From contig DF237724.1 of assembly GCA_000708835.1 (NCBI GenBank), positions 1 through 30,007 of the forward strand: DNA of 30,007 bases. The letters are read 5' to 3'. The notes beneath the pieces are model-generated. The model did not search any database and had not been told where the DNA came from. It saw only the letters and a list, made by a program, of their open reading frames with translations. Source of the DNA: Klebsormidium nitens. Its lineage: Eukaryota > Streptophyta > Klebsormidiophyceae > Klebsormidiales > Klebsormidiaceae. Below, piece after piece: positions 9,000 to 19,300 of this stretch. How positions within the stretch are numbered: position 1 is the first letter of the stretch; each line of letters starts with the position of its first letter. The translations under genes were made by a program, and so were the position numbers.

Positions 9000-11828
9000 A
9001 TGGAAGCAAGCAAGATGGAAAGTGGTGTGAGACGGTGGGCCGTAGATATTCGAGGGTGGGAGGCAACAGATGAGGAGTTTGCATATTGCCTCAGTCTGCT
9101 TCCTGAAGAAGAGACTCTGGCAGTCAACAGGTGAGCAGGCCGTGCCCAGAGTTGTGAAGCATGGTGCAACGATGGGGATTCTAAGAGGCTGAGGCGATAA
9201 CCTGAAGTTGGATCTCAAGGTCATACAGGTCACAATGTTGACGAAATGATATTCGTGCTCTCAATGGAGAGTTTCTGCCTATCTGCTTTGCTAGGCATCA
9301 ATTTGAAGCTTTCTTTCAGCTCATTGGGCTGGTTCTCTAAAAAAGTTTAGTAGGGGACGCCGCTGTCAGCTTCCAGAGTGAAGCAAGCCATTTTCAAAAA
9401 AGACAACAGCTCTTCGTCTGTTGAAGTTCCTTCTCAAGAGCGGCCCTGAACTTATTCAAATGCTCTTGAGCTGTATGCACCAGATAGCATGACGTCTTCT
9501 TCGCTGTTGAAAGTATAACACATATGACTGCTGCCCCACTGACTGTGTCTAATTGCCACCTCCTGCTGTCATATGCAGATATGTCCACCTTGCGGATCGC
9601 AAGCGCGCACTGATCAGTCGTCTTCTTCAGCGGAAACTTGCACATGAAGTCCTGGGCATCCCTCTGGATAGAATCCAGATTCAGCGGACCTGCGAAGGGA
9701 AGCCTTTCCTGGTATGGAGCCCCTAAATAGTTAGACAGCAGCCACTGGTGATTATCTTATTGTGAGACAACCTTTCTTATCAAAGACTGAAGAGCCCTCT
9801 GGATGTTCTGCAATGGAGAAGTGTCCATGAGATGATCTGGAAGTTCCCTCTTTATGCGCCAGGTGCATGCTGAATAATAACGTGGAAACCGAGGACACCC
9901 TTCTGTTGAGATTCTCTAACTTGTTTCACATAGATTTGCGCTGCGGGCGCTTTCCTGACACAAGTTCCTGACAAAGTTCCAGAAATCCGAAAGTGAGTCC
10001 TGTCTGTACAGAGGGTAAATCAAGCATGCGTGCTTCAGTTTGGGGAACTCAGAGTCAGCGTGCGAATGGACTTGGCCGGAAAAGACGTAGTGCTGGTCTA
10101 ACTCTACTCTTACTCACAAACCCAGCCGTTTTCTGCGATTCTGCCCCCCCAAACCCCCCAGGCCCATCCTGTCTCCCTTCTGAAGCTAACACCCCCAATC
10201 CTTCTACAGTGCAGGCAAACCCCGGGGTGCAGTGCCCCTTCCCCTGCTTCAACTACAATGTCTCCCACCATGGCGCCTACGTCGTCCTGGCATCGGACCC
10301 CGCACGCCTAGTTGGCGTCGATGTCATGACGCACTCCCCCATGCGCCAGCCCGCACCCCCCGCAGTCGAGTTCTTCAAGAACTTTACGAAGTGTTACACG
10401 CCCTACGAGTGGGCAAACGTGATGAAGGGGGGCCCCACAGAGACAGGGCTGCTGGACCAGTTTTACAGGCAAGTGATTAAAATGCCGAGCGGTTTTCTGC
10501 TTGCATTTTGGCTTGCGACCTGCTGATCTTGGCTTCGGCCCCTGATTGCTTTTGGACCCGTGACAAAGCAGCCCATCATCGTTTGCTGTTTCAAGGTAGT
10601 AGGCAATTTTGTTCACCAGCCGACAGCGGCCTGACCCAAACCTCTATGGGCAAGTGATACCTTTTGTTCCCTGGTGTAGAAAGTGGCCGCAGAAACTTGA
10701 AAAAGCAACGGAATTGTTTGGGAACTGGGTCCTGACATGTGGCCTGCCCAGTACTTTTCTCACATGGAAACCTCCACAACGGCTTTCATAGCATTCCTCG
10801 GGGACCCCATTCGCCTCTGTTGCCATGCGCATCGTTTCGACTAATATTACGATGCTCCACTCCGGGTGCAGCTTGATTTGTCGTGTCGTATTCTCGTTGT
10901 CTCAACTCAAGGACATGGTCGGAAAGGCGGGCATCACCAGAGGCCTTACCTAAAAAGCACTCTTGAAGGCCAATTTCTTGAACTCCTTGCGTTGTTTTTG
11001 ACAGTCGAAAACGTTTGAAGCAGGTACTGGTGCATGAAAGAGGCCTACATCAAAGCTGTGGGGATCGGTTTGGGCTTCGAGCTGCGGCGCGCTGAGTTTC
11101 ATTACTTGCCCGAAAATGACATACTCAGCAGACGGGCAACGGTGTCTATCGACGGGGTTAGAAGACCGGAATGGATCTTCACGCTTGATCGGTTGGGGGA
11201 AGACCATTGGGTGAGGCCTCTCTTAGAAGCGTGGTCTTCATTCACAGAGTCTGAACAGCGAACACACATTGGGCGATTCGTGAGTGTGGATTCGTCGAGC
11301 AACTGTGGTGTCCACCGTCTGCTGGAAAGTTAAGTGCCTGGCTACTTGAAAGCAGCAGTCATTTCGTGAAGGTCGAAGTGCCGAGTCGGACGTTGCTTGA
11401 CTTGATATTGTCACGTACATCAGTAATTTTGCAGACTTGTGCACCTTATTGACATTGTGGCCGCTGATGGCAATTGCAAGGGTATTGTCCATAGTATGGT
11501 TAGCCGCAGGGGCATTTCTTTGAAAACCGACCTTCGACTGCCTTGTTGTGCTTTAGCCATCAACGTCCCTCGTTTGATTACCTTCAGATCTGGAAGGGTG
11601 GTCGCTCTTTGTTCATTGATCAATGTCTTGTCTTTGCAGGTCTGTGTAGGAAGGGGACCGCCGGAAGAAGCAACCAGCAGTTGTTCTTTCCCAAGCAGCA
11701 GCAAGGCGGCACCAGTGGTCGCACAGCCAGGAGAGAGTGTTCTAGATATCGACTTTGAATTTTTAGCTGTTGAAGATCTGCTAATCAAAGATGAAAAGCT
11801 CTTCTGGCGGACTTCACGGACAATGTGA
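9000..11828 (+). CDS. 4'-phosphopantetheinyl transferase (Sfp/AASDHPPT type)
   Basis: The enzyme moves 4'-phosphopantetheine from CoA to a serine of acyl carrier and similar proteins, activating fatty-acid and related synthases. Five exons (9000-9130, 9579-9711, 10215-10468, 11024-11210, 11640-11828) join in phase to give 297 residues, the usual length for the eukaryotic family. The N-terminal half includes RALISRLLQRKLAHEVLG and EGKPFL. Exon 3 gives FNYNVSHHGAYV and GVDV, where Asp124 is a predicted metal/CoA ligand. Exons 3 and 4 join to read FYRYWCMKEAYIKAVGIGLG, the WxxKEAxxK signature with Glu179 and Lys183. The C-terminal exon starts VCVGRGPPEEA, as in the plant and animal enzymes. An ATG at 9000 and another in frame at 9015 are both possible starts; I took the first. 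Intron 3 uses a GC donor. The N-terminal exon is the least conserved, but its phase fits exactly. Confidence 0.9.
10469..11023 (+). other. GC-AG intron in the phosphopantetheinyl transferase gene
   Basis: The donor reads ACAG|GCAAGTG: a GC dinucleotide in an otherwise perfect donor consensus, as expected of U2-type GC-AG introns. The acceptor is CAG at 11021-11023. Splicing here restores the conserved FYRYWCMKEA junction in phase 2. No GT donor nearby gives that reading. Confidence 0.85.
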
Positions 11829-12223
11829 GGCCGTGATTGGTTGAATTCCGTGGGCCAATCAAGTCATTTCGAGAGTCGTGCTGCCTTGTGTAATTCACAA
11901 CCATGAGCGATTTGCTGTGGTGTAAGGCCAATGTCTGTGCGGACTTGCATTGTTGGGGTTGACACGTATCTCGAATGAGTGACACAAATCCGTATTGCAT
12001 ATTACAATCGTAGGCACATCCGCATCTATCTTCGTCGAATCCTTTGCCTGTATGCGCATACTGCCATACGCGTGTACGTGCGTGCAGGAGATGCGCATAG
12101 ATTGTGCTGGAAACCTGGCAGGCTGCATGACAGACTAGATCTCCCGGGGCCTGTCATGGCATGGCATGCTGTGACATGCACAACCAGCTGTATATACGTG
12201 TATACAGACTTCAATAATGGCCA

Positions 12224-12263
12224 TGTGGATCCACATCCGGATGTGGGTCCAAATCCGGATGCA
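12224..12263. repeat. Nested palindrome and repeated ATCCGGAT cluster
   Basis: GTGGATCCAC is a perfect 10-bp palindrome. It runs into GGATCCACATCC followed by GGATGTGGGTCC, whose arms pair with one mismatch. The 8-bp palindrome ATCCGGAT then occurs a second time about 18 bp downstream. It could form a cruciform or be a symmetric protein-binding site, but the role is unknown. Confidence 0.75.
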
Positions 12264-12704
12264 TAAGGACCTCGTCCAGCATGTGTGCAGATCGCCTAGC
12301 TGCACATAGGCTTCGAGCGTGAATTCATGACCAGCATAGCGGCGTAAATCACAGACTAAGGATCATGCAAGCGCTTGATCTCCTGGCAACATGCTCCGCG
12401 GCTCAAGATGCGCTAGGTGCACAACAAAGCCTCACACATGTTCTGCATTCCACCATGAACTACGTTGGACATGCACCAGTCGCTCCAAACAAATCATCTG
12501 TATAGAAAGAAAATTGATCGGCGTCATAATCTGCAGAGAGACCGACTGCGGTTTCCACATTCCAAAGAAAGCCCTTAGAAAGAATCAAGTCAAAGACGGT
12601 CCTAATGTACAAAAAGTGGATTCAAGATGCTCTTGCTAACAGGCTATGCAGGACTTCTCTACAATCAGGCTACCTACCGATTCCCTCGCAGGTGTTCAAA
12701 ACAA

Positions 12705-12710
12705 TTTATT
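12705..12710 (-). promoter_or_regulatory. Candidate polyadenylation signal AATAAA for the RING gene
   Basis: On the minus strand AATAAA lies about 93 nt after the stop codon of the RING-H2 gene, a normal position for a near-upstream element. The hexamer alone is weak evidence. Confidence 0.4.
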
Positions 12711-12802
12711 CTTTCTGCTTATGATTATGCTACAACTGCGTAGGTCCATCTCGAGAGGAAGTCGTTTGCATGCTCCCAGCCAAAGAGGAATCCTCATGAC
12801 CC

Positions 12803-15178
12803 CTATACAGTGTCGTCGGGAGCGTCTGGTGCTCCATTTACAATGTTGTACTTGCAAAGCGGACAGGTAGCATTTATCTTGAGCCACTTGTCGATGCAAG
12901 GGGAATGGAAATGATGAGTGCATGGCAGCTCCCTAAGCTCAGCACCATCTTCGTATGGAGAAAGGCATATGCAACACTCCTGCAGGCACAGTAAGAAGCA
13001 ATCAGACACTTGACCCAAGGTTTCAAAAGCTCGAACCTTTGCGGTGCCTCATGGCATGTTTGGAGATGGGCTTGAGATGGTAAAACAGAAGAACCTCAAC
13101 TCCTGCCAACAGTGTACAGCTGGGCTTGTCAAGCAATCTCAAAGCAGAAGTTTGGGCATTGGCATTTGATACCTGGCTGCACTACCTGCCTGAGTGCCCT
13201 CTTTGACAGCTCAAAACAAGGCACAAATACGAGCAGATACACACAGATACTTTCAGAACCAAGGACATGAACAGCGTTAAGAGAATTTGGGTAGACATGA
13301 CACTAATTCAAAACGAGTACAGCACTTTTACAATGCTGGACACCTTTCAATGTATAAATCCCTCACCGCATTGTCGGCAGACACTTTGCGCTCTTCCCCT
13401 CCGTTCTGCGGGGTCAGCACTCCCCCCTCACTCGCCCCTTCCTTGTCCCCTCCGAACACGCGGAACTTGAACAGAGGAAGGGCTCGGATATCGTCTTCCG
13501 AGGCCCCCTCCTGGTCCGCCACAGCATACAGGATGGCAATGATGCACGGCAGACAGCAGCAGACGGCAATGCCGATCACACAGGCCAGCGCGACGCAGAA
13601 GACCACAAAGAAGACGTCGAAGGCGAGGAACACGACGGAGAGCCTGCAGAACGGGATAGATCTTTTCATATCTTGAGTCTATCTTCAGACTTGCCTGAGC
13701 AATCCCCAAGGCAGAGTGTAAGCAAGCAAGAGACATGCAAGGAAGTCAGCCTGATGAGTTGCTTGGACAGACAGTCTTTTCCAATTAACGCCCACAGTGC
13801 CCTAATTGTTTGCAAAGTAGCCAGCTGCGCCCGATGACTCTGTGCCCAGCGTGTTTGAGTGGATTATTTCCATTTTTATACTCGAAAAATGTTGGCAACA
13901 ACTGGAAAAAACATGTTTTGTAAGTAAACCAAAACCCTAAATGCACAGCTGGTTTACAAGAAAGGCAGGCACTCCCAGAAGCAGCTCGGTACATCATTGG
14001 TCAAAAGAGAACAGAACCCTGCTTGCTGCTATGCATTAGTATTGCAAACAACCTCTGGGCGGATTCATTGCAGGATTGTCCGGCCCTTACCAGTAAAGGC
14101 AAGGAGCATTGTGTGCAAGCTTTTGGCCGCCTGCAGTAATCCAGTAGAACCCAACAATCCACCATGCAAAAGAGAACATTGTGTTGGCAGACTCCAGTCG
14201 CTTTGCGAGGCTGCACAACAGAAGCAACAATGTGAGGAACAGGAACCCCGAGCAGAAGCTTACAAAAGTTTAAGAGATGCCTGCATTCCATGTGAGCTGC
14301 CAATCCAGGAGAAGCTGCATTATGTACCAAATTCGTTGGGAGTCTGTGTAAGGCACACTAGCAGCCTCCATGCTTGTAAACCTCCTGATCCGAGTTCATC
14401 GACCTCCTCGTTCTGGTAAGAAATAAACGTCCTAAATCCAAATGCTTCGATCCATCAGCCTCCTCTTTGAGCAGCAACACTAAACCCCCAACTTGCAAAA
14501 TGCAATGGGTATGCTAGCCCTTCTGGCCACAATAGCGGGTTGACAAATAATGTAGCACAAAGGGTATCAATGACCGTTCTTTGACTCAATCCCAAGCAAG
14601 TTCCTTGACCAATGCCAGTCAGGTGCCAACCCTTACCTTGCAGGTTCTATTGGCTCGCCCCCTTCTGTCTCTGTTCTGACAGCAACCCGTCTTGAATCAA
14701 AACCTGTTGTTGTGACTACCGTGCCAGACGCTGTCCTCCTTGCCCCTGCTCTCCGCCGCCTCCTCTTAAATTCAGCAAACACACAGACCATGTGCACGAG
14801 GCACTGTGCTGCGTACCCGGCTATCCACAACCGCAGGTTGCTCTTTGGCTTTTCATCCTTGCTCAGAAACAAGATAACAGCAGCTACTATTACGAAGGCG
14901 AGGTTCCACACCAGATCAAGGACGACTACCGGCCGTGAGTATGCCCAATCAGACTGCCTCTCCTCCAGTTGCTCAGCTGCCGATTCCCTAACTTGGAGTG
15001 ACTGCTCTCTCATCAACCGGCTGCTGCCTGCTCGCCTGAAATACGAAGCTGCCTGGATGGTTCTCCTGGGGCTTGTCCGGTTTGGAGGATTGGTTTGAGG
15101 AGCTCCTTGACTAGACGAGGTCCCTAGCAGAGGGGAGTTGGTATCTGGAGCGGACCCTGGCCCACTCCTCACATCCAT
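12803..15178 (-). CDS. Membrane-anchored RING-H2 E3 ubiquitin ligase (At1g12760/At4g11680-like)
   Basis: Four exons in transcription order (15178-14637, 14210-14091, 13643-13367, 12979-12803) join in phase 2, 2 and 0 to give 371 residues, close to Arabidopsis relatives. The N terminus is Ser/Pro/Arg-rich. [19 protein letters not shown] leads into two membrane helices at about residues 85-105 and 118-138. Exon 2 gives [20 protein letters not shown], a third helix. Exon 3 adds [20 protein letters not shown] and [13 protein letters not shown]. The RING-H2 at residues 315-355 has all eight ligands (C315, C318, C333, H335, H338, C341, C352, C355) in C-x2-C-x14-C-x-H-x2-H-x2-C-x10-C-x2-C spacing. 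[12 protein letters not shown] is typical of this plant family. It probably passes ubiquitin from an E2 to membrane-associated substrates. Targets are unknown. Confidence 0.92.
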
Positions 15179-15184
15179 GGTTGC

Positions 15185-15226
15185 TGGTTCCTATTGCTAC
15201 ACTCGTGGTTCCTATTGCTACACTCG
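15185..15226 (-). repeat. 21-bp perfect tandem duplication just upstream of the RING gene start
   Basis: TGGTTCCTATTGCTACACTCG occurs at 15185-15205 and again directly at 15206-15226. It lies 7-48 bases upstream of the ATG (on the minus strand), so it falls in the likely 5' untranslated region. The perfect identity indicates a recent duplication. Confidence 0.92.
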
Positions 15227-16091
15227 CACAGGGTAACCCTACGACCTCGGTAGATTATGCTTTATGAAGATGCGCTCAAGAAGGCATCCGCCACTGGTCA
15301 TGCAACTATCCTGCAAGACCAGCTCGCAAACTATCAGACAAACTCAAAGCAAAACTCTGCAGCGATGGAAGCAGCATCGAATCCAACCAACCCACAGCCA
15401 GAGCAGATCAATAGAATCAAACAAGATTCCAGAGTGCTGCCAAAGACTGGACAGCATGTCAACAGAATCCCTCTCAATGTCTGCGCTTTTTATATCGACA
15501 AGGAACAGCCTGACACAATCGCGGCCACGTAAACAGACAGAATAATCAGGATCAAACCCATTAGCGCAAGGTGGGCAGACTGGCCATGCACGAAGCAATC
15601 TGCCCCAAAGCGAGACAGAATCAATCACAACCAAACCTGAACCCCTGCTCGCTGAGGGCCACTCATGTTGACAAAGAAATGAATAAGTCAAAGGGGCCGG
15701 AAGGGACGTGCAAACTCATACCTGTCAAGCCCAAGAGGCTTCATCTTCAAGCTCGGGAAACAACGAGTCCCCAACATCTTCCCTGAGAAGCACGCAGCGC
15801 AAAAATGGCTTTCCCCCTTCTTGCTTGCACTGCATGCCACGGCAGCCTATGTCCGTTGACGTGAGCAGTCCCCCACCGGCGCAACCGCCATGCTGTATGA
15901 TGAGCTCCCTTCTTTTCTGTTTTGCCGGTAGCTGCGACGCCTGAGTTTCTCTGAGTCTAGCTGTGACTGTCCTTGCTGGATTGAATCCTGAAATGTGAAA
16001 CTCTCAACTTGAATTCCAAGAACTTCAACTTAGCGGAACTTCGGACCGTCAACAGGTTGAGCGACAGATTTTATACGGCTTCGATGTTTTC

Positions 16092-16099
16092 CACGTGGC
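16092..16099 (+). promoter_or_regulatory. G-box / ABRE-like element CACGTGGC
   Basis: CACGTGGC matches the plant G-box core with ABRE flank bound by bZIP and bHLH factors. It sits about 205 bp upstream of the TDP1 start codon. An 8-bp match can occur by chance, so its use is inferred. Confidence 0.35.
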
Positions 16100-16303
16100 A
16101 TAAAGACGCACACGCAAGCTGCGGCGCGGGAGGTCCTCAGCGAGAAAGTTTGGACCATTAAACTTCTCGCCTTCCTAGATCACAGCTCGTTGGCAGCTGG
16201 TTGCAGCTCTGCATGCATCCTGCTCCTTCCTGCAGCAGTTTGCTGCTATGACAGCGTCGCGTATTCTTGCTCAGCGGAAAGCGCATGCCAATGGTGGCTG
16301 TGA

Positions 16304-19300
16304 ATGGCGTCTCCAGTTCTTGCCGTGCTGACTCCAGCTCAGATCTTGTCAGGCAGCTCAGCAGGTGCTCAACCAGAGGACCTAAGTGCAGTGGCTTTCT
16401 GTGGATGCATTGAGCTGCACGAGGGAAGCCAAGTTTTAGGAAGGGAGCTCTTCGGCACACACAAGGTGCCTCATGTGAGCCGGCGGCATTTGCAGCTAGA
16501 CGTGCGGCTACGGGAGATAGAGGTGACTGTGGTAAGTAACCTGAAGCATGAGCATTCTGAGTGGCGGAGTCATTTGCCATCTACGTCCTCAAATCCTTGA
16601 AGCCCATGCTCGCGGAAAGTAAAGTTAGCATGCAATTTGGAGAAATCCAGTGCTTCAATCTCAGCAGACTCGCTTGATGTGGCCGATAATTTGCTCTCAA
16701 TGAAAACATTACGTTGTTCATAGGTGGGCCAGAACCCCGCTGCCATCACCAACCTCGGGTTCCCCACCATACGCCTCCAACCTGGAGAGAGCGCACTTCT
16801 AAGAGACCGAGGCATGCTGGAATTTCTGCCTGGGCGGCTCCAGTATGAAGTAAACCTTCAGGGGGCAAGTTGTCACCCTATTGCACGAAATTTAGATGTA
16901 GAAAGGGTTGGACTGCCGGAGATCTTTGAGAGGCAAGTGGCCCATAGTGTCAAGGGGAGACGGCAGGAAGGAACTGATAGTGATGCCCAACTGAGTGGCG
17001 TTCTAGCCTTACGTGAGAATCAGCAGACACCACCGCTCATCGGCCAAACCTCTGTGCCAAGAATGCCATTGGATAACCAGTCCCCCCTCAACTCGAGGAG
17101 CGTACCTTTGTTGGTCGAAATTGGCGGCGCGGGTAGCTCTGCCGTGCTACAAGCGGAACACCCGTTGCTGGGTGAAGTCCAGGTTGACGCTCAAGATGAC
17201 GACTGCCATCGTGGGGGGCAACCTAGCAGCCACCAAGACCAGCTAGCTCAGGACGAAGACCTGGCCCGCAAATTGCAGAAGGAGGAGGGGGCCCATGGTG
17301 GGGCCCATTCACACCACAGCAAAGAGCAGCTTGCTTCAGACGAGGCTCTCGCACGCATGCTTCAGGAGCAGGAGGGAGGGGCGGGGGACGAGGGAAGGGT
17401 GGAAGGGCCAGATAGAAAGCGGCGGAGGAGAGGCGAGACAGAGGGGGCAGCAGGAGAAGCGGCGACGTCTGGCAGGTCGCCAGAGGAGGGGGGGGCTCAC
17501 GGGAGTGATGGCCCAGGGGCGTTTCAGTTGCTTCAGGTAGGGTCCAACTCAGCTCGAGCAAATGGAAGTCCTTTCGAATGGGCTGGAATCAGCATGCTTT
17601 TTAGCTTTACTTGGAAGTAGACTTTTGACGATCGGGAAAGTAGTCGAGATTTAATCTAGAGCCTTTTGGCTTTACTTGGGAGTGGACTGGAGATTGCCTG
17701 GATGTTGATTGAAGGTTGAAGATTTGAAAATGGCAAAGTAATCATTTCAGAGCTCCAAACTTTCTCTTTCTAGGCTTCGAAAGGGGCACTGTCCATCACC
17801 TCCTACATCTCTTGCGTCTCCGCTCCATGTCCAGGTGCACGCCCTCCCGCCTTGGGCGAAGCGCGGCTGCTGCCGCATCAGTGACGTCATCCGGGGCGAC
17901 GTCCAGTGGTGCATTCTGACGAACTACATGATCGACATCGAATGGCTGCTGTCAGCGTGTCCCATTCTGTACCACGTCCCCCGGGTTATTCTGATGCACG
18001 GGGAGTCGGGGGCATCGCTGGAGAGGCTGCAGGTGAGGGCTGTCTGCATATGACTGTTCCGAAAGTTCTTCATCATATGGAAGCCCCAAAGATTATGTCC
18101 ATTGTCAGGAAGTCCCTGGTCTTCCATGATTATAGATAGGTTCTGGACTTCACCATAGGGGAAGCTTAGTGAGCCGAAGCTTGCAGAGTTGTGTGGATTC
18201 CAGTATCGAAGGTTATGATTGGTCAAAGCCTTTGCAGTACTCGGCTGCAGAGGGCTTCATCTGAGGAAGCAGTAGGGACATACCTTGGCGAAAGGCAGAA
18301 CGGCCTCCTTTGCCGTCTCGTTTGCGGCTGTATTTGATGGACGAGCAAGGGCTTCACTCGCCCTCCTGAGAGCTACTGTTGCTTCCAGCTGGCTCGGCCG
18401 ACGTCTGTGTGCCTTTCCACGCTTTGCAGGGTACATAGCTTGTCCAGTTCTTTCCTTCTTCCAAGCAGGCCCTTGACTGCCGCTCAAAAGACTGAAACCC
18501 CTTTTCCTCACGCGAAAACTTTATTAGACCCTTCCTTATCACAGACGGAGTCGAAGTGTGTCTCCCATCACGATTTTGCATACTCCTGAGAGCTTCTTGT
18601 GACTTCTTGATACCAACCACAGCAGATGCTCTGCGCAGAAGAATGTTTCCTGTCATATCCTTTCATACTCCTGAGAGCTTAGTGTGACTTTTTATGCCAA
18701 CCACAGCAGACGCTCTGTGGTGCAGTCCACAAAGCCGGCCAACTTCTCCCTGCATAAGCCGCCGCTGCCCATCTCGTATGGCACGCACCACAGCAAGGCC
18801 ATGGTCGTGGTGTACCGGGGCGGCGTCCGAGTGGTGGTACATACCGCGAACCTCATCTACATTGACTGGAACAACAAGACGCAGGGCCTCTGGTACCAGG
18901 CAAGCGCCCCATTCTCACCCATTTCTGTCACATTGTTTGGTGGTAAATGAAGGGCCGATCATGGAAGCGTCCCTTTGATTAGCAGGACGAGGCAAGCAGT
19001 GCGAATGTCGGACGTTATCCAGAAGTGAAGCGAAACAAATCGTATGCTCATGGTCAAGAAGGATCGACAAGAAGGATCTTGCAATCTTGCAGGAGAAAAA
19101 AGGCAGCCCATACCGCTTGATCGCTGCTAAAACTTCTCGTAATCATTCTTTCCCCGCTAAGCGGGGCTGGCCGTCCTTTTCGGTGTATCTATTGATCTCC
19201 CGCACCATCTTCCGGAATTTTCGCTGTCTCTACGTTGAGTCCGTCCTTACCAACCGCCAGCTTTGTTAGGCCAAAAATTGTGGAGCAGTCAGTAAAAGCC

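Larger units (their letters stand above)
11829..12802. other. Intergenic region between two convergent genes
   Basis: This holds the 3' flanks of the phosphopantetheinyl transferase gene (+) and of the RING gene (-). I saw no coding exon. It contains a G/C-centred palindrome cluster at 12224-12263 and an AATAAA on the minus strand at 12705-12710. Open stretches on both strands here show no family motifs. Confidence 0.65.
15179..16303. other. Shared upstream region of divergent RING and TDP1 genes
   Basis: About 1.1 kb separates the two divergent start codons, so it should hold both promoters and 5' untranslated regions. I recognise no coding exon; the open stretches at 15257-15545 and 15571-15944 (+) have no family motifs. 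A G-box/ABRE-like CACGTGGC lies at 16092-16099 and a 21-bp tandem repeat at 15185-15226. No clear TATA box was identified. Confidence 0.6.

Noticed and set aside
10055-10616. Minus-strand open frames across phosphopantetheinyl transferase exon 3
   Set aside because: The plus strand encodes the conserved FNYNVSHHG and GVDV motifs in phase with neighbouring exons.
13932-13940. Telobox-like AAACCCTAA
   Set aside because: It lies inside an intron of the RING gene, on a single 9-bp match with no repeat array, so it is neither a telomere remnant nor a convincing promoter element.
16121-16132. E2F-like GCGCGGGA near the TDP1 promoter
   Set aside because: It is a partial consensus match in GC-rich DNA, not distinguishable from chance.
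17223-17561. Pro/Leu-rich minus-strand open frame
   Set aside because: It is the complement of the Gly/Glu-rich TDP1 exon 2, with no independent support.
17774-17834. Acceptor TTTCTAG at about 17773 as the start of TDP1 exon 3
   Set aside because: Starting there in phase 0 leads to a stop before the conserved block. The acceptor at 17834 gives [12 protein letters not shown] in the correct phase.
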